Of a DNA stretch of 46,203 nt, positions 42,111 to 46,203 are shown piece after piece (the first letter of the stretch is position 1; every line of letters starts with the position of its first letter). The notes under the pieces are model-generated. The model worked only from the letters and a program-made list of their open reading frames with translations, had not been told where the DNA came from and searched no databases. Source of the stretch: Bacteroidales bacterium (GTDB lineage Bacteria > Bacteroidota > Bacteroidia > Bacteroidales > B18-G4); NCBI GenBank assembly GCA_018400295.1, contig JAGYMZ010000019.1:1-46203 (forward strand). Reading direction: 5' to 3'. A program made the position numbers and the translations under genes.

Positions 42111-43124
42111 ATGGATCTTAGCGTAAATTACATGGGGATGCAATTGAAAAACCCCATCATCGTTGGAGCAAGCAATTTGGTTACCGACCTGAATATTTTA
42201 AAGCAACTGGAAGCATCCGGTGCAAGTGCCATTGTATATAAATCCTTATTTGAAGAGCAAATTCATCTGGAAAGCCTGGAACAACATGGTGTTGAAGAGG
42301 ATTATGCCACCCGGCATGCAGAAATGTCATCATCCATGTATCCGGCAATGGAACATGCTGGCCCGGAAGAATTTCTGATAAAGCTGAAAAGAGCAAAGGA
42401 AGCGGTGAATATCCCGCTTATTGCCAGTCTGAACGCCGTATATGAAGAAACTTGGGTGGAATATGCCCAAAAGATACAGGAGGTAGGCGTGGATGGTCTT
42501 GAAGTAAATTTTTATTCTGTCCCCAAGGAATTCCATATTGATGGGCGCTCGATCCTTACAGAGCAACTTGATATTTTAAAGAAGGTCAAGGACAGCATTA
42601 CCATTCCGCTGGCTGTGAAATTAAGCCCTTTCTATACAAACATCCTTTATACCATTAATGAAATGGATAAAGTGGGCGTGGATGGTTTCGTGATTTTTAA
42701 CCGTTTGTTCCAGCCCGACATTGATATTGACGAGGAGGAACATTTTTTTCCGTATAACCTGAGTTCACAGAACGACAATCGACTTGCCGTGCGTTTTGCC
42801 GGACTCCTCTTTGATGAGGTCAAAGCCGATGTGTGCACCAACAGCGGGATATACACCGGGGAAGATGTGATCAGCATGTTGCTGGCCGGTTCGGATGCCG
42901 TGCAGGTAGTCAGTACCCTTTATAAGAATGGTGTGGACCAGATAAGTACCATGTTAAAGGAGCTGGAATCCTGGATGGGCACGAAGGGGTATAAAAACAT
43001 CGGTGATTTCAGGGGCAAACTGTCTAAAAAAACCCTCAGGGACCCTTTCGCATATAAAAGGGCTCAATACGTGGATATCCTGATGAAATCCGAAAAAATA
43101 TTCAAGAGGTACCCACTGACATAA
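42111..43124 (+). CDS. Dihydroorotate dehydrogenase-like flavoprotein
   Basis: A TIM-barrel protein of 337 residues related to PyrD class 1. The start NYMGMQLKNPIIVGASNLV is typical of the fold, and FMN-binding segments follow: IPLAVKLSPF, TNSGIYTGEDVISMLLAGSDAVQVVST. At the place of the catalytic NxSCPN loop of class 1 enzymes it reads LEVNFYSVP (130-138), with no Cys. It is therefore probably not a normal dihydroorotate dehydrogenase. This variant family commonly sits next to nifJ, as here, and its reaction is not established as far as I know. FMN binding is expected; the substrate is unknown. It is convergent with iorB. Confidence 0.87.
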   Translation: MDLSVNYMGMQLKNPIIVGASNLVTDLNILKQLEASGASAIVYKSLFEEQIHLESLEQHGVEEDYATRHAEMSSSMYPAMEHAGPEEFLIKLKRAKEAVNIPLIASLNAVYEETWVEYAQKIQEVGVDGLEVNFYSVPKEFHIDGRSILTEQLDILKKVKDSITIPLAVKLSPFYTNILYTINEMDKVGVDGFVIFNRLFQPDIDIDEEEHFFPYNLSSQNDNRLAVRFAGLLFDEVKADVCTNSGIYTGEDVISMLLAGSDAVQVVSTLYKNGVDQISTMLKELESWMGTKGYKNIGDFRGKLSKKTLRDPFAYKRAQYVDILMKSEKIFKRYPLT

Positions 43125-43163
43125 TACTGTGTTGTACGGGCTTTCCGGACAATGCTTCCGGGA

Positions 43164-43751
43164 TCAACCCTCCTGGTATTCCCTGGTGGCTTTCTTGCCG
43201 CCTTCCAGGGCCTTCAGGTTGGTTTGTACCATTTCTTCGCCTTTGTGACCGAAAAGTTGCCTGAGGGCATCTTCCAGGTGTTTCATTTCAATTTCCAGGA
43301 AGGGAAGGGCTGCGCCAAGGGTTACCATGTTGGCGGATCTTTTGGAGCCTATATCCCTGGCTGTCTGCTCGGCATCAATGATAATATGGTTATGGTGGGA
43401 CCGGATCTCCGGTAACAGGGCGTTCATATCTGGATAGCCGGGGATGTTCACGTATGGGGTATTGTTTGTGATCAGCCACCCATCAGGCGACAGCATGGGT
43501 ATATACCTGATGGATTCCATCGGTTCCACAGCGATGATCATATCGGCTTTACCCCGGGGAATAAGATCGGAATGAATGGGACTGGATGACAGGCGCAGGT
43601 GTGACTGGACAGCACCCCCCCGCTGACTCATTCCGTGTACCTCAGCCTGTTTAAGATACAGTCCTTTGCTTACTGCAGCCAACCCGATCGTGGCAGCTAT
43701 GGTCAAGATCCCCTGGCCACCTACACCTGCTAGTATAATGTCTTTTTTCAT
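43164..43751 (-). CDS. iorB: Indolepyruvate:ferredoxin oxidoreductase, beta subunit
   Basis: The gamma/beta-type subunit of the aryl-2-ketoacid oxidoreductase, 195 residues. The family start GVGGQGILTIAATIGLAAV and the SQRGGAVQSHLR segment are clear. MIIAVEPMESIRYIPML and NMVTLGAALPFLEIE also match. With IorA it converts indolepyruvate and other aromatic 2-oxoacids from Trp, Phe and Tyr into aryl-acetyl-CoA, reducing ferredoxin. It follows iorA after an 81-base gap on the same strand. Confidence 0.94.
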   Translation of the reverse strand: MKKDIILAGVGGQGILTIAATIGLAAVSKGLYLKQAEVHGMSQRGGAVQSHLRLSSSPIHSDLIPRGKADMIIAVEPMESIRYIPMLSPDGWLITNNTPYVNIPGYPDMNALLPEIRSHHNHIIIDAEQTARDIGSKRSANMVTLGAALPFLEIEMKHLEDALRQLFGHKGEEMVQTNLKALEGGKKATREYQEG

Positions 43752-43832
43752 ATGGTATTGCTTTGTTTTTTTAACCTGTTTGGCATCCCCCTGATGACGG
43801 ACTCCCTGGCATGAACGGGGCCCTGAAGGTTG

Positions 43833-45452
43833 TCATGACTGCTTTTCCTGTCGGACCTTGCGTTTGGCTTTCATCCTTTTTGCCAGGGTCTGTATACATT
43901 CTCTTCTCGGTATGACCACGGAAATGCCTGGATGTTCAAGTTCTTCCCGGATGATCTTTACATTTTTATCGTGTTCTTTGGGAATGGGATTGATCACATG
44001 GATATGTTCCTCCTTAACCCCGATCCCTTTGCAAATGTCTTCCAACTTGCCCAGGGCGGCAGAGGGTTGTCCGCCGGTCATTGCCGTGGTGGAATTATCC
44101 AGGATAAGCACAGTGATGGGGGAATCGGATATCACGGCATCCAGTAACCCTGTCATGCCTGAGTGTGTAAAGGTAGAATCCCCGATGGCAGCAACGGCCG
44201 GCACGAGTCCGGCATCTGCCGCACCAACCGCCATGGTTACGGAAGCGCCCATGTCCACACAGGAGTTGATGGATTCCAGGGGTTTCATTGCACTAAGGGT
44301 ATAGCATCCGATGTCCGAAAAAACCCGGCCCTTGCTGTATTCCTCCAGGGCGGCATTCAGTGCCCTGAAAGAATCCATATGGGAACAACCCTTGCAGAGC
44401 TTGGGCGGCCTGACCTGAACGAGATCCGATACCTTTTGTTCGTCGTCCGGGCCTTCTTTCACGGCTTTCTCTACGATGTCCGGTGTTAACTCCCCGGTTC
44501 TTGGCAAGGTGCCATCCATCCGTCCATGCACGGGCTTTCCGGTGTTCAGGAATCCCTTCAGCATGTCTTCAACCAATGGATAGCCTTCTTCGATGACCAG
44601 TATTTCGTCACATGCTTCATAGACCTTCCGGACCATCTTTTCAGGCAGGGGGTATTGTGTGATCTTCAGGACCGGGTTTTTCAGGGACCCCTCAGGAAAA
44701 TTTTCCATAAGATAATTGTAGGCGATGCCTGTGGTAATGATGCCCCGTTTTTTGTCTTCTCCGTCAAAAAACCGGTTATAACCGGAATTGCCGGATTCTT
44801 TTTTAAAAACCCCCTGGTTCTCCAGCAACAACTGGTACCGCTTGCGCGCCAATGAAGGCAACAGGATGTATTGGGTGAGGTCTTCCGGTAGCTTTAAGGA
44901 ATTTTGTCCCACCCCTTCTTTCCGGATGATGCCCGATCTCGAATGGGCCAGCCGTGTTGTGATCCTCATCATTACCGGTGTTCCGTATTTTTCGGATATC
45001 TCAAATCCGTACCGGACCATATCATAGGCTTCCTGCTGATTGGACGGCTCAAGCACGGGTATCATGGCAAACTGTCCGTAAAACCTTGAATCCTGTTCGT
45101 TTTGAGAGGAATGCATGGACGGATCATCTGCCGAAACAACGATCAGTCCACCGTTTGCTCCTGTTATGGCGGAGTTGAGAAAGGCATCGGCAGCAACGTT
45201 CAATCCCACATGCTTCATGCATACCATCGCCCTTTTTCCGGCGTAGGACATGCCCAGGGCAGCTTCCATGGCGGTTTTTTCATTGGCCGACCAAGATGCC
45301 CGGATCTTCTTTTCCCTGGCTTCTTTATTTCGTATGACGTATTCGGTGATCTCCGTGCTTGGTGTTCCGGGATATGCGTAAATACCTGATAAACCGGAAT
45401 CTATTGCTCCCTGTGCAATGGCCTCGTCACCCAGTAATAATAATTTTTGCAT
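43833..45452 (-). CDS. iorA: Indolepyruvate:ferredoxin oxidoreductase, alpha subunit, lacking the C-terminal ferredoxin module
   Basis: The catalytic thiamine-diphosphate subunit, 539 residues. The start LLGDEAIAQGAIDSGLSGIYAYPGTPSTEITE and KLCKGCSHMDSFRALNAAL are typical. The TPP motif is GDSTFTHSGMTGLLDAV followed by LDNSTTAMTGGQPS. Archaeal IorA carries two C-terminal [4Fe-4S] clusters of the CxxCxxCxxxCP type. Here the chain ends after ECIQTLAKRMKAKRKVRQEKQS with no such motif, so electrons must leave through another path. The short form occurs in other Bacteroidota, so I regard it as a variant rather than a truncation. A -7 box TAGTTTTG lies upstream. Confidence 0.94.
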   Translation of the reverse strand: MQKLLLLGDEAIAQGAIDSGLSGIYAYPGTPSTEITEYVIRNKEAREKKIRASWSANEKTAMEAALGMSYAGKRAMVCMKHVGLNVAADAFLNSAITGANGGLIVVSADDPSMHSSQNEQDSRFYGQFAMIPVLEPSNQQEAYDMVRYGFEISEKYGTPVMMRITTRLAHSRSGIIRKEGVGQNSLKLPEDLTQYILLPSLARKRYQLLLENQGVFKKESGNSGYNRFFDGEDKKRGIITTGIAYNYLMENFPEGSLKNPVLKITQYPLPEKMVRKVYEACDEILVIEEGYPLVEDMLKGFLNTGKPVHGRMDGTLPRTGELTPDIVEKAVKEGPDDEQKVSDLVQVRPPKLCKGCSHMDSFRALNAALEEYSKGRVFSDIGCYTLSAMKPLESINSCVDMGASVTMAVGAADAGLVPAVAAIGDSTFTHSGMTGLLDAVISDSPITVLILDNSTTAMTGGQPSAALGKLEDICKGIGVKEEHIHVINPIPKEHDKNVKIIREELEHPGISVVIPRRECIQTLAKRMKAKRKVRQEKQS

Positions 45453-45488
45453 AGTATAGGGGGTCTTTATGATCTTGTATGATCACAG

Positions 45489-45496
45489 CAAAACTA
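45489..45496 (-). promoter_or_regulatory. -7 box TAGTTTTG before iorA
   Basis: Read on the minus strand, TAGTTTTG matches TAnnTTTG, 37 bases before the iorA ATG. A repeated TATGATC (45468-45474 and 45478-45484), spaced 10 bases, lies between the box and the gene. Confidence 0.4.
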
Positions 45497-45561
45497 AGAA
45501 AAATTCCATATCGTTGATTGCCGTCATGAGCCTTCCCGGAATTATTTATAATAAATTTAAT

Positions 45562-45581
45562 TAAATTTGCCGGAAAGGAGG
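45562..45581 (+). promoter_or_regulatory. -7 box TAAATTTG and strong Shine-Dalgarno for the ACP phosphodiesterase gene
   Basis: TAAATTTG (45562-45569) is followed by AAAGGAGG (45574-45581), six bases before a TTG start codon at 45588. Such a strong ribosome-binding site is rare in this phylum. It fixes the TTG start. The five-base gap between -7 box and Shine-Dalgarno is tight, so another promoter could be the real one. Confidence 0.6.
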
Positions 45582-45587
45582 TTTTGT

Positions 45588-46203
45588 TTGAATTTTTTAG
45601 CACATGCCTATCTTTCCGGTGCGCATGAAAGCGTCCTGCTGGGTAATTTTATTGCGGATGCAGTGAAGGGAAATCACCTGAATGTTTTTCCCGGAGAAGT
45701 TGCCCTCGGCATAAGACTGCACCGGGAGATCGATACATATACCGACCGGCATCCTTCTTTCCTTGAAAGTAGCCATCGCATCCGGCATCGTTACCATAAG
45801 TTTTCAGGCATCATCGTGGATATTTATTACGATCATTTTCTGGCCCGGCACTGGTCTGATTATTCCGGTACCCCTCTGCCGGAGTATGCTTCGGCGATCC
45901 ATCGTTTGCTGATCGGGAATTATACCATGCTGCCCTCCCGGTCAAGACGGATACTTCCTTTTTTGGTATCCCAGAACTGGCTCCTGGGTTACAGGTATAT
46001 GCACGGTCTCCGGAGGGTATTCCTCGGCATGGACCGGCGTACCGGTTACCGGTCCGGAATGAAGCACGCAGTGGAAGACCTGGAAGGGAATTATGAAGGA
46101 CTGCAGGCAGATTTCAAACGCTTCTTCCCGGAAATGGTCCACCAGGTCATCGGGTTTTTGGATAAAAACGATTTGCCGGTTGGGGATCTGAGGGTGTCTT
46201 CCG
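45588..46203 (+). CDS. acpH: Acyl-carrier-protein phosphodiesterase family protein (partial, runs off the window)
   Basis: An open frame starting at TTG gives NFLAHAYLSGAHESVLLGNFIADAVKG, the AcpH family start (NFLAHxxLA...GNLLADxVKG), then LHREIDTYTDRHP and YYDHFLARHW with the His/Asp metal-site residues. AcpH removes the 4'-phosphopantetheine arm from acyl carrier protein in a metal-dependent reaction. 205 codons are present without a stop, so the end lies beyond 46203. AcpH is usually about 195-200 residues, so little is missing. There is no ATG alternative at the N-terminus; the Shine-Dalgarno sequence supports TTG. It is divergent from iorA. Confidence 0.88.
   Translation, partial: MNFLAHAYLSGAHESVLLGNFIADAVKGNHLNVFPGEVALGIRLHREIDTYTDRHPSFLESSHRIRHRYHKFSGIIVDIYYDHFLARHWSDYSGTPLPEYASAIHRLLIGNYTMLPSRSRRILPFLVSQNWLLGYRYMHGLRRVFLGMDRRTGYRSGMKHAVEDLEGNYEGLQADFKRFFPEMVHQVIGFLDKNDLPVGDLRVSS

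Noticed and set aside
45468..45484. TATGATC direct repeat 10 bases apart in front of iorA
   Set aside because: Only two short copies and located downstream of the -7 box; not enough for an operator call.

Overview
The window reads as a chromosomal segment of a Bacteroidota bacterium, most likely an anaerobic or facultative member of the Bacteroidales/Marinilabiliales group (inference). Signs are the CarboxypepD_reg-plus-plug TonB-dependent receptor, the OmpA/TPR envelope protein, the folK-deoxynucleoside kinase pair, near-absence of Shine-Dalgarno sequences, and repeated use of the Bacteroidota -7 box TAnnTTTG just upstream of starts. Pyruvate:ferredoxin and indolepyruvate:ferredoxin oxidoreductases, a molybdenum polysulfide/thiosulfate-reductase-type enzyme and two FNR-like regulators indicate anaerobic metabolism. 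Gene density is high and there is no phage, insertion sequence or CRISPR array.

Layout. 1-6.0 kb: DnaJ-like CbpA with a small partner gene, a TonB-dependent receptor, and lipoprotein oligopeptidase B. 6.1-8.5 kb: a histidine kinase/response regulator operon divergent from a Lys/Cys-rich exported peptide; the gap holds four phased TTAAC repeats. 8.6-14.7 kb: dtd, pdxJ, a lipoprotein, an alpha/beta hydrolase, queA, a class 1 isoprenoid enzyme and tatC. 14.7-24.4 kb: a sulfur-respiration module. 24.5-28.3 kb: phosphatidylserine synthase, an exported C1 peptidase and an MFS carrier. 28.5-32.3 kb: tRNA-Leu, tRNA-Gly, mutS and a SpoU methyltransferase. 32.5-38.3 kb: the OmpA/TPR protein, folK, a deoxynucleoside kinase and sppA. 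38.4-46.2 kb: nifJ, a dihydroorotate-dehydrogenase-like gene, iorAB, and an ACP phosphodiesterase cut by the window end.

The most interesting part is 14.7-24.4 kb. Seven minus-strand genes (22141 down to 15828) encode a Tat-exported Mo-bisMGD catalytic subunit, a four-cluster ferredoxin subunit, an NrfD/PsrC membrane subunit, two half-size YeeE/YedE sulfur transporters and two membrane-anchored rhodanese-like proteins. Both rhodanese-like proteins have lost the catalytic Cys, yet both end in a shared basic tail finishing in Gly-Gly-Cys. That resembles the sulfur-carrying GGCGG arm of SoxY and suggests a periplasmic sulfur-carrier role not usual for rhodaneses. The operon lies between two different FNR/CRP-type regulators whose recognition helices differ, and matching palindromes lie in front of them. 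mobB and mobA, needed for the Mo cofactor, follow at once. A proposed flow: periplasmic polysulfide or thiosulfate sulfur is bound by the GGC tails, reduced by the Mo enzyme with electrons from quinol through NrfD and the ferredoxin subunit, and moved across the membrane by the YeeE halves.
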